64,000 bases of DNA, taken from RPQJ01 sp963744735 (lineage in GTDB: Bacteria > Pseudomonadota > Gammaproteobacteria > Steroidobacterales > Steroidobacteraceae). Under the pieces are notes generated by a model that saw nothing but the letters and a program-made list of their open reading frames with translations, was not told the origin of the DNA and did not search any database. The stretch covers positions 1 to 64,000 of the forward strand of contig CAVUVH010000020.1 of the NCBI GenBank assembly GCA_963744735.1, in the 5' to 3' direction. The translations under genes were made by a program, and so were the position numbers. Shown here piece by piece: positions 1 to 11,296 of this stretch. Numbering within the stretch: the stretch's first letter is position 1; every line of letters begins with the position of its first letter.

Positions 1-1267
1 ACGACGAGAGCTTTTCCATCGCCTTCACATACCACGGCCGGCTATTCCACGACTGGTAGGTGATGCGCCGTGACCGTGCCAGGTCCTGCTCGAAGACGTC
101 TTCGAGTCTTTCGGCGAATGCCTTGTCGTAGACGTTGAGATTGGCTTCCTCGTTGAGCCGGAACGAGCGATTGTCGAAGTTCGTCGAGCCGACCGACACC
201 AGCTGCGAGTCGACGATCATCGCCTTGCAATGGAACATGGTCGGCTGGTACTCGTAGATTGCAGCCCCGGCCTGCAGCAGTTCGCCCCAGTCGGAACGCG
301 AGGCCTGGCGCACGACCAGGGCATCCACCTTCTTGCCGGGCACGATGATGCGTACCTTGACGCCGCGCGCCAGCGCCGAACGAATGGCTCGTCGGGTCAG
401 CTCGTCCGGGACGAAGTAGGCGGCCGCCAGGTCGATCGTGCGCTCGGCGGCGGTGATGGACAGCAGGTACATGAGTTGCATGCTGTCGCCGCCGCCGCTG
501 GGCGAACTGGTGAAGACCTGCGCGAGCGCATCACCGACCGGCGCCAGCGGCGGGAAGTAATCGGTGCCCTGCAGGACCTTGCCGGAGGTCTTGATCCAGT
601 TGTCCATGAATGCCGCCTGCATCTGGGCAACGGCGGGGCCTTCCAGCCGGTAGTGCGAGTCGCGCCAGTGATCTGCATCCTGGGCGTCGCCGGCCCAGGG
701 GTCGGCGATCCCGACGCCGCCGGTGAAGCCGACCTTGCCGTCCACGACCAGCAGCTTGCGGTGGGTGCGGTTGTTCATGCGTCCAAGGTTGTACCAGCGC
801 AGCGGGTGGTAGTGCTCGATCTCGATGCCGCTCGCCTTCATCTCGTCGAGCATGGCCTGCTCGATCTTCTGGCTGCCCAGCCAGTCGAGCAGCACATGAA
901 CCTTGACGCCGGCCCGTGCCCGTTCCTCGAGCGCCCGCGCGAAGACCCAGCCGATGTCGCCGGACCAGTAGATGTAGGTCTCGAAGGTGATGGTCTGCCG
1001 GGCGTCGCGAATGGCGGCCAGCATGGCCGGGAAGATCTCGTCGCCGTTCTGCAGTCCCTGGACGCTGTTGCCATCGATGATGGGCGGGCCCAGCAACGTG
1101 CCGAGCTCCCGGCGGAACTGAAGGTCGCCGACTCCGTAGTGGTGTTCCAGCGAGGTCTGGATCTGCTTTTCCGCGGTGACGAAATTCATGAACACCACGA
1201 CCGCAGCCGCGGTGATCAGCCCTCCCACCAGGCCCGCGATGATCATTCTCTTCCTGTTCCAGGCCAT
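1..1267 (-). CDS. Cardiolipin synthase (phospholipase D family), 3' end off window
   Basis: Membrane phospholipase-D superfamily enzyme expected to make cardiolipin from phosphatidylglycerol or a related donor. The frame is open from the ATG at 1267 to the left edge (422 codons seen). An N-terminal hydrophobic segment (about residues 9-30) follows a short basic start. Two HKD motifs are visible: H-R-K then D at residues 169-176, and H-C-K then D near 345-352, the second followed by a GSTNFDNRS stretch typical of the family. Cardiolipin synthases of this type end soon after this point, so probably only a few residues are missing. It could instead be a ClsB- or ClsC-type enzyme; the sequence does not separate these. 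Confidence 0.9.
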   Translation of the reverse strand, partial: MAWNRKRMIIAGLVGGLITAAAVVVFMNFVTAEKQIQTSLEHHYGVGDLQFRRELGTLLGPPIIDGNSVQGLQNGDEIFPAMLAAIRDARQTITFETYIYWSGDIGWVFARALEERARAGVKVHVLLDWLGSQKIEQAMLDEMKASGIEIEHYHPLRWYNLGRMNNRTHRKLLVVDGKVGFTGGVGIADPWAGDAQDADHWRDSHYRLEGPAVAQMQAAFMDNWIKTSGKVLQGTDYFPPLAPVGDALAQVFTSSPSGGGDSMQLMYLLSITAAERTIDLAAAYFVPDELTRRAIRSALARGVKVRIIVPGKKVDALVVRQASRSDWGELLQAGAAIYEYQPTMFHCKAMIVDSQLVSVGSTNFDNRSFRLNEEANLNVYDKAFAERLEDVFEQDLARSRRITYQSWNSRPWYVKAMEKLSS

Positions 1268-1341
1268 GAACCCTCATTCCTGCCTGCAGTGGCAAGCCAG
1301 TCGCGGCTGTCCCGGGCATCGGCCGGGCATCCGGACAGGAT

Positions 1342-2145
1342 CTACTGCAGCGGCTCGAGGTTGAGGATCATGTTCAGCACCGTGCCGAGCAGTGAATTCG
1401 AGCCGTTGGCACTGGTGCCGTAGGTGCGACGCCCGTAGTAGCCGTCCTCGTAACCGCGCTGGAATCCCTCGCGGAAGTAGTAGTTGTAGTCGTCCTGCCG
1501 CACATAGCGGCCGTCGAAGCCGTAGTTCGCGTCCTGATAGGCGAAGGATCCCTGGTAGTCGAAGCGCCAGTGGTCCTGCTGGTCCGCGCGCCCGGCCTCG
1601 TAGCCTTTCTGGTACCCGGTGTTCGAGGCCTGCCTGAGCAGGTCGGCACCGTACTGGTTGGTCTGGTACGTGGTGTCACCGCGCCGGTACTGGTACGTCG
1701 GCGGCGTGTAGTAGTACGGGTCGTTGTCGTAGTCGTGCCGGTCGTTCTCGAGGCGTGCCTGCTGCTGGCGCAGTTGCTCGTAATAGGCCTGCTGGTAGCG
1801 GTACTGGGCCAGCCGCTTCTGCTGCTCCACTTCGCGCGCATTCCGCAGTGCGAGCGCCTGCTGTTCCGCGATGCGCTGGTTGTACTCGGCCAGCAGCTGC
1901 TTCTGCTCGCGGATGCGCTGCTGTTGCTGCTCCTGCGAGAGACGATGCTGCTGTTGCTGCTGTTCCTTCGCCTCCTTCTTTTCTTCCTTTGCTTCCTTCT
2001 GTTCCTGCTGCTTCTGCTGTGCCGCAGCCTTGTGCGGGGCCGACACGTCCTGCCCATGCTGGGCGTGGCTGTTGAAGCTGATCGACGCAAGCGCTGCGCT
2101 CATCGCGACTGTCAATGCCAGTCGGGTAAGGGTGCTGGTCTTCAT
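1342..2145 (-). CDS. Secreted Gln-rich coiled-coil protein of unknown function
   Basis: A 267-residue protein with a clear Sec signal peptide (cleavage after the SHA of SNSHAQ, about residue 28). Residues ~38-125 are extremely rich in Q, E, K and R and should form a long amphipathic coiled coil. The C-terminal half is Tyr/Gly/Asp-rich and holds two related segments, GYQKGYEAGRAD and REGFQRGYEDGYYGR. It ends in a hydrophobic segment (LLGTVLNMILNL). I do not recognise a named family; similar GY-x-GYEAG repeats occur in periplasmic hypothetical proteins of soil bacteria. It lies alone between the cardiolipin synthase and the divergent amine dehydrogenase operon. The CTG/TTG runs in the DNA are simply its glutamine codons. 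Confidence 0.7.
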   Translation of the reverse strand: MKTSTLTRLALTVAMSAALASISFNSHAQHGQDVSAPHKAAAQQKQQEQKEAKEEKKEAKEQQQQQHRLSQEQQQQRIREQKQLLAEYNQRIAEQQALALRNAREVEQQKRLAQYRYQQAYYEQLRQQQARLENDRHDYDNDPYYYTPPTYQYRRGDTTYQTNQYGADLLRQASNTGYQKGYEAGRADQQDHWRFDYQGSFAYQDANYGFDGRYVRQDDYNYYFREGFQRGYEDGYYGRRTYGTSANGSNSLLGTVLNMILNLEPLQ

Positions 2146-2402
2146 CGCATGTCTCCGTAACCTGACCGAACGAACTCCCGGAAGTGGTGCCGAGATGCAC
2201 GATTCCGGTGTGGTCAGGGTATCCCCTGGAAGCCGCGCTCATCTGTACGGTAGGGCACCGTCGGGCTGCTACAGGGCCATGATTTCCGACGAGTCGGGGG
2301 CGGAGGATGCCCGCCGCAAGACGTTGCGGCGCCCGGCACGTGTGCCATACTGCTTCCGGCCCATCGAGCGGCGACAAGTCCGCGGGCCAGGGGGAAGTCG
2401 AG

Positions 2403-3530
2403 ATGGCGCACCTTGTCCGCCTGCTGCTCATCGTGGCCGCCGGCGCTGCCTGCCTGCAGGTCCAGGCCGAGACGGTGGGCCGCGCGGTATTCCCGGAGCC
2501 GCAGCCGAGCTGGTTCATGATGGTCGGGACGGACGCGGGCTACATCTTCGACGGCGCCGACGGCGAGATGCAGGGCCTCATTTCGCACTCGCCTTCACCA
2601 CGGCGATCGTCACCCAGCCCGAGCGCAAGGAAGCCTACTTCGTCGATTCGTTCTACTCGCGCGGCGTGCGCGGCGAGCGCAGCGACGTACTCACCGTCGT
2701 GGACCTGCGCGACCTCACGCCGGTGGCCGAGGTCGCGCTGCCGCCCAAGGCGGCGGCGCTGCGCATCCGGGGCCACATCGGCCTGCTCGACGACCAGCGC
2801 CACGTGATCGTGTTCAACATGACGCCCGCGCAGTCGGTGAGCGTGGTCGACGTGGTCGAGCGCCGGTTCGCCGGCGAGATCTCCACCGCGGGCTGCGGCA
2901 TCATCATGCCTGCCGGCCCGCGCGGCTTTCTCATGCTCTGCGGCGACGGCACCCTGCAGCACCTGCGGCTGGACGAGCGCGGCCTCGAGGCGGGCCGCAG
3001 CCGCAGCAAGCCGTTCTTCGACGTGGAGAAAGATCCGGTCTTCGACCGGGTCGTGCACGCGGGTGGCGACTGGATCCTGGTCACGCACGACGGCCTCGTA
3101 CGGCAGGTGGGCGTCGACGGCGAACGCATCCGCGTCGGCGAGGCCTGGTCCCTGCTCAACGAGGACGACCGCAAGGACGGCAGATGACCGCGAGCAGTGG
3201 CGCCCAGGCGGCTACCAGCCCTTCACCATGCATCGCGGCAGCTCGCTGCTGTATGTACTGATGCACAAGGGCAAGGTGGACACGCAGGACGCGGAAGGCA
3301 AAGAGATCTGGGTCTACGACACCAGCCGCCGCAAGCGCGTCGGGCGGCTCGAGCTGCCGGTGGAGGCCGTCGGCATCCTGGCGAGCCAGGAGAAAGTGCC
3401 GCGGCTCTACGTGCTGGACAAGGACAACAAGCTCCACATCTACGACGGCCACCGGCTCAAGCTCGAGCGCACGATTGAGAAGCCGGGCCCGAACGGGCCA
3501 TTGCTGCAGGTGCTGGCACCCCATGATTGA
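2403..3530 (+). CDS. aauB/mauB: TTQ amine dehydrogenase heavy (alpha) chain, frameshifted
   Basis: Periplasmic large subunit of a quinoprotein amine dehydrogenase, forming the beta-propeller that docks the TTQ light chain encoded downstream. The ATG at 2403 has an AGGGGGAA ribosome site about 8 bases upstream, and the product starts with a Sec signal peptide (cleavage after VQA). The reading frame leaves frame at about 2580 and returns at about 3180; between these points the protein continues as a propeller (SVVDVVERRFAGEIST and later IWVYDTSRRKRVGRL), so I read two compensating indels. The expected length, about 375 residues, fits the family. Its stop overlaps the start of the MauE gene by 8 bases. 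Methylamine versus aromatic-amine specificity cannot be decided by eye. Confidence 0.85.
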
Positions 3531-4073
3531 CCCACTGCTCGCGCGCCTGGTCGCGGCCGGCCTCGCGCTGCTGCTGCTTTCGGCCGCCTGGCACAAGCTC
3601 GGCGCGCGCGCGCAGTTCGCGGCGGCGCTGCGCGGATATCGGCTGCTGCCCGAGTCCCTGGTCGGGCCCGCGGCCGTGCTGCTGCCGCTGTTCGAGGTCA
3701 CGCTCGCGCTCGCCTGGCTGGCAGGCCTGGCGCGCGGCATCGTGGCGGCGTCGACGGCTGGCCTGCTGCTGCTCTACGCGGCGGCAGTGGCCGTCAACCT
3801 CTGGCGTGGCCGTGTCGACATCGACTGCGGCTGCGGTCTCGGCGGTGCCGGGCGCGGCGACGGGCGGCTCACGTGGGGGCTCGTGGCGCGCAACGCGCTG
3901 CTTGCGACCGCCGCTGCTGCCGCGGCGCTGCCGGTCGCGCAGCGCGAGGCCGGGCGCTTCGAGCCATGCTGCTGGTGCTGGCGATCCTCGCAGCGGTGCT
4001 GCTGTATGCGGCCGCCTCGCAGCTGCTGCGCAACGGCGCGGCGATGGCCGCGTGGAGGACGCCGCGTGACTGA
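3523..4073 (+). CDS. mauE: MauE/AauE-like membrane protein for amine dehydrogenase maturation, frameshifted
   Basis: A multi-spanning inner-membrane protein of the MauE family, required in known mau/aau systems for making the disulphide-rich light chain. Four or five hydrophobic segments are visible, with a DIDCGCGLG cysteine motif in the periplasmic-side loop as in DoxX/MauE relatives. The ATG at 3523 lies inside the end of the heavy-chain gene. At about 3955-3965 the protein shifts frame; in the new frame it ends with a last membrane segment (MLLVLAILAAVLLYAAAS) and the stop at 4071-4073. Read without this correction, MauE appears fused to MauD in one 406-codon frame, which I regard as an artefact. 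Confidence 0.82.
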
Positions 4074-4695
4074 GCTGCTGCTCGTCTCCAACCTGCTGCT
4101 GTGGTGCCTGGTGATCGTGCTGGCGCTGGTGGTGCTGGCGCTCGCGAGGCAGATCGGCGTACTGAACGAGCGCGTGTCGCCCGCCGGCGCGCTGCAACCG
4201 ACCAACGGCCCCAGGGTGGGCGAGTCCACCCAGGCGGTGCCCTACCGCGAGCTGGGCGGCGCGGATGTCACCGTCGGCGGTGCGTCCGGCGACGGCCGCG
4301 CGACGCTGGTGCTGTGGGTGTCGCCGACCTGCCCGGTGTGCCGGACGCTGGTGCCGACGGCGGTCTCGCTCGCGACCGCGGAGCGGCTGCGGCTCGTGTT
4401 CGCCAGCGACGGCGACCGGCTCGAGCAGCACCAGGCATACGTGCGTGAGCTGCGCATCGACGCCTATCCATACGTCGTGTCGCAGGCGCTCGGCCTGCGC
4501 TACGCCGTGAGCAAGCTGCCGTTCGCGGTGCTGATCGGCGCCGACGGCGCGTTGCGCAGCAAGGGGCTGGTGAACACGCGGGAGCACCTCGAGAGCCTGG
4601 TCGAGTCCATGCGCTCGGGCGTCGCCACGCTGCAGGATTTCGTTGCCGCCGCGGACGAGCGCCGCGAGGCCACGCTCGGAGGACAATCGACATGA
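4066..4695 (+). CDS. mauD: MauD/AauD-like membrane-anchored thiol:disulfide oxidoreductase
   Basis: A 209-residue thioredoxin-fold protein with one N-terminal membrane anchor (LLLVSNLLLWCLVIVLALVV) and the domain outside the membrane. The active site is SPTCPVCRTL, a CPVC pair as expected for MauD, which helps form the six disulphides of the light chain. The GTG at 4066 overlaps the MauE stop; the MauD stop overlaps the start of the light-chain gene as ATGA at 4692-4695. The cis-Pro region (YAVSKLPFAVLIGADG) is present. Gene order B-E-D-A is the order of known aau and mau operons. Confidence 0.88.
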   Translation: MTELLLVSNLLLWCLVIVLALVVLALARQIGVLNERVSPAGALQPTNGPRVGESTQAVPYRELGGADVTVGGASGDGRATLVLWVSPTCPVCRTLVPTAVSLATAERLRLVFASDGDRLEQHQAYVRELRIDAYPYVVSQALGLRYAVSKLPFAVLIGADGALRSKGLVNTREHLESLVESMRSGVATLQDFVAAADERREATLGGQST

Positions 4696-5227
4696 AGATC
4701 TCCCGGCTCCTGGCAGCAAGCTGGCAATGGCTGGACCGCCGCGCGGGCAACGGCAGCCGGGTGCTGGCGCGCACGACCTCGCGGCGCAGCTTCCTCGCCC
4801 GGATGGGCACGGTGCTGACGGGCGCGGCCGTGCTGCCGCTGCTGCCGGTGGCGCGCGCTTTCGCCGCCGAGACCGTGAGCGAGCTCGGCGACCCGCAGAG
4901 CTGCGACTACTGGCGCTACTGCGCGCTGAGCGGCACGCTCTGCGCCTGCTGCGGCGGGACTGCCACTTCCTGCCCGCCCGGCGCCGAGCCGTCGCCCATC
5001 ACCTGGGTGGGCACCTGCCGCAACCCGGTGGACGAAACGACTACCTGATCTCCTACAACGACTGCTGCGGCAAGGCGGTCTGCCGCCGCTGCGACTGCCA
5101 CAACACCGAGCGCGCGCGGCCGGTGTACTACCCGAGCAAGAGCAGCAGCGTGCTGTGGTGCTTCGGCACCGAGAGCCGCGCCTACCACTGTACGGTCGGC
5201 ATCGTGCTCGGCGAGGCCGGCAAGTAG
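4692..5227 (+). CDS. aauA/mauA: TTQ amine dehydrogenase light (beta) chain, one frameshift
   Basis: Catalytic subunit carrying the tryptophan tryptophylquinone cofactor, which oxidises primary amines to aldehydes and ammonia in the periplasm. A long leader with a twin-arginine-like segment (TSRRSFLARMG) precedes the mature Cys-rich chain (CDYWRYC, CACCGG, CPPG). By comparison with the family, the two TTQ tryptophans are W in TWVGTC and W in VLWCFGTES; the catalytic Asp is in YNDCCGK. A one-base loss near 5030 (GACGAAACG for an expected GACGGAAACG) breaks the frame just before YLISYND. The Cys pattern resembles aromatic amine dehydrogenase (CSCCGG-like) at least as much as methylamine dehydrogenase. 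Confidence 0.9.
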
Positions 5228-5234
5228 GGGCGAC

Positions 5235-5642
5235 GTGCGCGCGGTCTCCACGGCGATACTCTCGGGCGCGGTGCTGGCGCTTGCCGCCGGGGCCGCCGCG
5301 GCGGACCCGCGCGCCGATTACCTCATGCACTGCGCCGGGTGCCACCTGGCTGATGGCCGCGGCAGCCCGCCCGAAGTGCCCTCGCTGGCGGGGCCGCTCG
5401 GCTACATCGCCGCATCGCCCGCCGGCAGGGACTACCTCGCACGCGTGCCCGGCGCCGCGCAGGCCCCGATCAGCAACGAGGCGCTCGCCGCCGTACTCAA
5501 CTGGGTGCTGCTCGAGTTCAACCGCGAGACATTGCCGGCGGGCTTCCGGCCACTGCGCGGCAGCGAGGTAGGACGGTCGCGCGCGCAGGTCCTGGCCGAC
5601 CCGCTCAAGCGACGCCGCGAATTGTGGCCGGGACACGACTGA
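5235..5642 (+). CDS. Small periplasmic monohaem cytochrome c of the amine dehydrogenase operon
   Basis: A 135-residue protein with a Sec signal peptide (cleavage near AAAAD) and one haem site, CAGCH, about ten residues into the mature chain. It begins with GTG eight bases after the light-chain stop and is the last gene of the operon. A small monohaem cytochrome follows the light-chain gene in the published Alcaligenes faecalis aau cluster, so it is a plausible electron carrier or assembly partner. There is no methionine after the haem motif, so the usual Met axial ligand is absent. Identity as a c-type cytochrome is clear; the role is inferred from position. Confidence 0.85.
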   Translation: MRAVSTAILSGAVLALAAGAAAADPRADYLMHCAGCHLADGRGSPPEVPSLAGPLGYIAASPAGRDYLARVPGAAQAPISNEALAAVLNWVLLEFNRETLPAGFRPLRGSEVGRSRAQVLADPLKRRRELWPGHD

Positions 5643-5701
5643 CTCCGGCTGAGGGCCGCGCCCTTAGCTTCTCGAGGCCAATGGCGCGGTGCCTGCGTCC
5701 G

Positions 5702-7484
5702 TCAGCTCCTGCGCGCTGCTCCGTCCGCCGCAAGACGCGCTTCTGCCTGCGCCATCATCGACTGGAAGCGGGGGTCCGCACGCAGCGGGTTCAGGTCCGG
5801 ATCGATCTTGGCGTGATTCAGTCGGTCGATGTAGGCGGTCGCGAACACGGGCTCGAGGATGTCGATGGCCGCTTCCGCATCGCCCAGCATGGTCAAGGCG
5901 CAGGCGAAGTTATAGCGCATGTTCATGTTGTCGGGATCGATCAGCAGCGCGCGGCCGATCCATGCCTTCGTGCGCTCGGTATCCTGCAGACAGGCCAGCG
6001 CCGCCACGCCGTAGCCCATCGCGGCACCGTTGTTCTGGTCCTGCGCCAGGATCTTCTCGGCTCGCGCCAGCGCAATGTGTGCCGAGCGCAGCACGCCATC
6101 GCGATCGCCCACGGCCGCGTAACAGGTCAGCAGCATGCTGGGCGAATGCACGTCCGATTCCATCAGCCGCATCGCCTTTTCGAAATAAGGGATCGCCTCG
6201 GCAAAGCGCTGCTGCCGTACCCGCAGGTAGGCCGCCGACTTGTTGACCTCGTACGACTCGGCATTGAGCCGCAGCGCGATCTCGATCTCGGCCGCGGCCT
6301 CGTCGTGCCGGCCGTACTGCGACAGCACGCGGGCCTTGACCGCATGGGCCTCGGCCAGGTCGCGGTTGAGCTGCAGCGCGCGTTCGGCCGCGGCCATGCC
6401 GTCGTCGCCGCGCCGGCCGTGGGCAAAATGCAGCAGCATCTGCCCCAGCGCCATCAGCGCCCAGGCCTGGGCATAGTCGGGGTCGATCTCGGTCGCCCGG
6501 CGGCTCAGGCGCACGCTGGCCTCGGCGCGGCGCGGGTCCTGCTCGATGCCGGTGGCGTAGTTCTGGCGGGCCATCAGGTACAGGTTGTAGGCATCGACGT
6601 TGTCGGTGCCGCGCTGCTCGATCGCCTGCTTCTCCTCGGGCAGCAGCTTGAGTTTCAGCGCCTTGACGATGGCCTCGGAGATCTCGTCCTGCAGCGCGAA
6701 GATGTCGTTCAGGTCGCGGTCGTAGCGCTCGGCCCAGACCTGGTTGTCCTTCGCGGCGTCGATCAGCTGCGCCGTGATGCGCACCCGGCCACCGGCCTTG
6801 CGCACGCTGCCTTCGACCACGTGCGAGACCTTCAGCTGCTTGGCAACGTGGCCCACCTCGACCGACTTGCCCTTGAAGTGAAACGCCGTGTTGCGCGACA
6901 CCACGGCGAGCGAGGAGACCTTGGTCAGGTCGGTGATGATGTCCTCGCTGATGCCGTCGCTGAAATACTCCTGCTCCGGATCGCCGCTCATGTTGGCAAA
7001 CGGCAGCACGCAGATGGAAATTCCGGCGGGCCGGGCCGCCGGCGTGGTTGCCTCGCTGCTGGCGGCCAGCGGTGCCGCAGACCGAAGGCGCGCGACGGGA
7101 GAGCAGGGCGCGCACGGACCGCAGCAGGTCCTGCACTGCGGGACTCGCGGGGTTCTCGCCCCAGCCATCGAGGTCGGTGGTGTGGATGGCCCGCACGTCG
7201 ATCGGCAGCTCGGCCGCATCGAAGCGCACCGGGATGAGCACGCCGCGATCCGCGGCATCCCGCGCCTCGCCGCGCACCCAGCGCGATTCCACCGACGTCG
7301 GGGTCCACACCACGAGCACTGCGGCGGCGGCGCGCAGCTGTGTGGAGATCTGGCGGTCGAACTCCTGTCCAGTGGCGATTTCCGTGTCCCACCACACCGA
7401 CCAGCCCTGGGACTCCAGCACGGCCACCAGCGGCGCGACGCGCGCCTTGTCGCTGCGTGCATACGATACGAACACATCAGCCAT
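5702..7484 (-). CDS. TIR domain protein with TolB-N-like/FlgO-like domain and TPR repeats, frameshifted
   Basis: About 594 residues. Residues 1-130 are a TIR_2-type domain (start MADVFVSYARSDKARV, WWDTEIATGQEFD, and SRWVRGEA with the conserved W-x3-E whose Glu is catalytic in TIR NADases). A Pro/Ala linker leads to a module beginning ISICVLPFANMSGDPEQEYF, the domain often found behind CadC or cyclase domains, then several TPR repeats to the C terminus. The ATG at 7484 has a GGAGG site ten bases upstream. One frameshift, near 7090, falls in the linker; both halves read cleanly. There is no partner gene of a known defence system beside it, so a signalling role is equally possible. Confidence 0.78.
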
Positions 7485-7651
7485 GCCGCTCGAACCTCCA
7501 GGAGCGGCGGTCGCCATGAACCGCCGTCGAATCCTTAGCTTACGACGCCGGCGGACGACTTGCCCGGGTCCGTGCGTGGGCCGCCAAAGGGGCACGACCG
7601 GGCGCCCGTTGCGTCAAAAGTTGCTTGCCATCGGCGCTCATTGGGCGCTCC

Positions 7652-8014
7652 ATGGCAGACATCCCTTCAATTGCCATCGACTTTCTACCCATGTACGACA
7701 AATACAGCGTTTATCCCAGCGACCCGCAGCCCCGGCCGGCGGCCGAAATTGCGGCTGAACGCCGGGAACAGATCGCGCAGGAGCGCGCAGCGCAGCAGGC
7801 CGACAAGGATCGCAACCTGGCCCGGCAGCGGTCGATCGAGACCGCGCCCGCGACACGGATCGCGCTGTGGGAATCCCGCCACGGCCTGGCGATGCCGCGC
7901 GACCCCGGCCACCCGTTGATGCGGTATATCGCAGAGTGCACCGATCTCGACCTGGCGCAGGTCGAGGCCGAGCACCAGCGTCGCGCGCTCCTGCGCAAGA
8001 CGGCTGCGCGCTGA
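7652..8014 (+). CDS. Small cytosolic protein of unknown function
   Basis: An open frame encoding about 120 residues (start taken at MADIPSI; the frame runs up to 7625, and an ATG at the MYDKYSVYP segment is also possible). It is hydrophilic, with an Ala/Glu/Arg-rich helix (AAEIAAERREQIAQERAAQQ) and a C-terminal segment ESRHGLAMPRDPGHPLMRYI followed by another helix. I do not recognise a family. No convincing ribosome site is visible. It lies between the divergent TIR gene and katG. Codon bias agrees with its neighbours, which is the main support. Confidence 0.5.
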   Translation: MADIPSIAIDFLPMYDKYSVYPSDPQPRPAAEIAAERREQIAQERAAQQADKDRNLARQRSIETAPATRIALWESRHGLAMPRDPGHPLMRYIAECTDLDLAQVEAEHQRRALLRKTAAR

Positions 8015-8129
8015 CCGGGTAACGCGCCCGGCGTCGTCTATCGCCTGAATAGGATCCAGCGATTGGACCCGCGCCGTGGCTGCGCGCACTCTGCTCGTCA
8101 CTGGTCCCACAGGACGAAGCGAGGAAACC

Positions 8130-10330
<2,201 letters not shown>

Positions 10331-11296
10331 AGCGCAGGGCGGAGCGGAGGCGACGCTCGATTTCACGGGGCGGGTCGGCGTAGAGCGCCGCCCCGAACTT
10401 CAGCGCGCGACGCTGCAGCCCCTGGCGGCGGTCCTCGATCGCCTCGAGCAGCCGCGCGGGTGGGCGCGTGCCGGCACTGGAGGCGCGCAGTCGGTCCAGC
10501 AGCATCACCAGGTCGTGGTCCTCGCCGAGCCGGCCCGCCAGTGCGTGCGCTGTTCGCACCGCAGTGTCGAGTCGGCCCGGAAAGTCCTGGACCCGGCACC
10601 TGCAGGATGTACTCGTATTGCTTTACCTGCTTGCGCCACTCGTGCCATTCGGAGGACGGGCTCGACGGCCCGAGACTCCTGAACTGCCGGCGGCCACGGC
10701 GGTAGATCCTGCGCAGCCGCGCACCGAGCGGCGAGGTGCGAGTTGACAGCAGTGAGGTCGAGCCCAGGCAATGGCGGGCTGCGCTGATGTTTCTCGCGGC
10801 GATTCCGGCGCAGATGACGCGCCGCTCGTCGTCCGGCACGGAATCGGCCTTGCCGAACTCACGGTCCAGCTTGCGCAGGGTGGGCGACGACGGCGGCAGA
10901 CCGGCGAGCCGCCACATGCGGCGCAGCGTCTGCTGCAGCACGCGTTCATCGCGCAGGTCCGCCAGCGCCCGTCCTGCGTCGATCAACCGGCCCTTGCAGA
11001 ATCGATGGTCGTCCCCGTTCAGCACCGGTCGCAGCAGGCTGAGCAGAGCCCGCGCACGCTTCAGCGCGCGCCTCGTATCGTGGATCTGGGTGTCCGTCGG
11101 TCGCCGGCCATGGCTGAGTGGGGCGACCGCGGCGTCGAGATTGCCCAGCAAGGTTGCCCGCAATACGGTCGGGTCGAGCGGGCTGCCTTGATGCACCGGG
11201 TGCTCCTGCGACCGCGGATGCGCGGATCGCTGGGGCGCAAGCTTTCAGGACTGTCGGCCGCGGTCAAGCACGACACGCCCGCGCGATGCCGCGACG

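Noticed and set aside
1860..2030. CTG/TTG triplet runs looking like a microsatellite
   Set aside because: They are the glutamine codons of the secreted protein on the minus strand, mixed with CAA and other codons.
3475..4695. An apparent MauE-MauD fusion in a single 406-codon frame
   Set aside because: The middle (Cys/Arg-rich) is not MauE-like, and the neighbouring frame gives a proper last membrane helix and stop at 4073 with a GTG start for MauD.
5648..5662. A possible terminator hairpin AGGGC-CGC-GCCCT between convergent genes
   Set aside because: Five base pairs with no T-run on either side; too weak to call.
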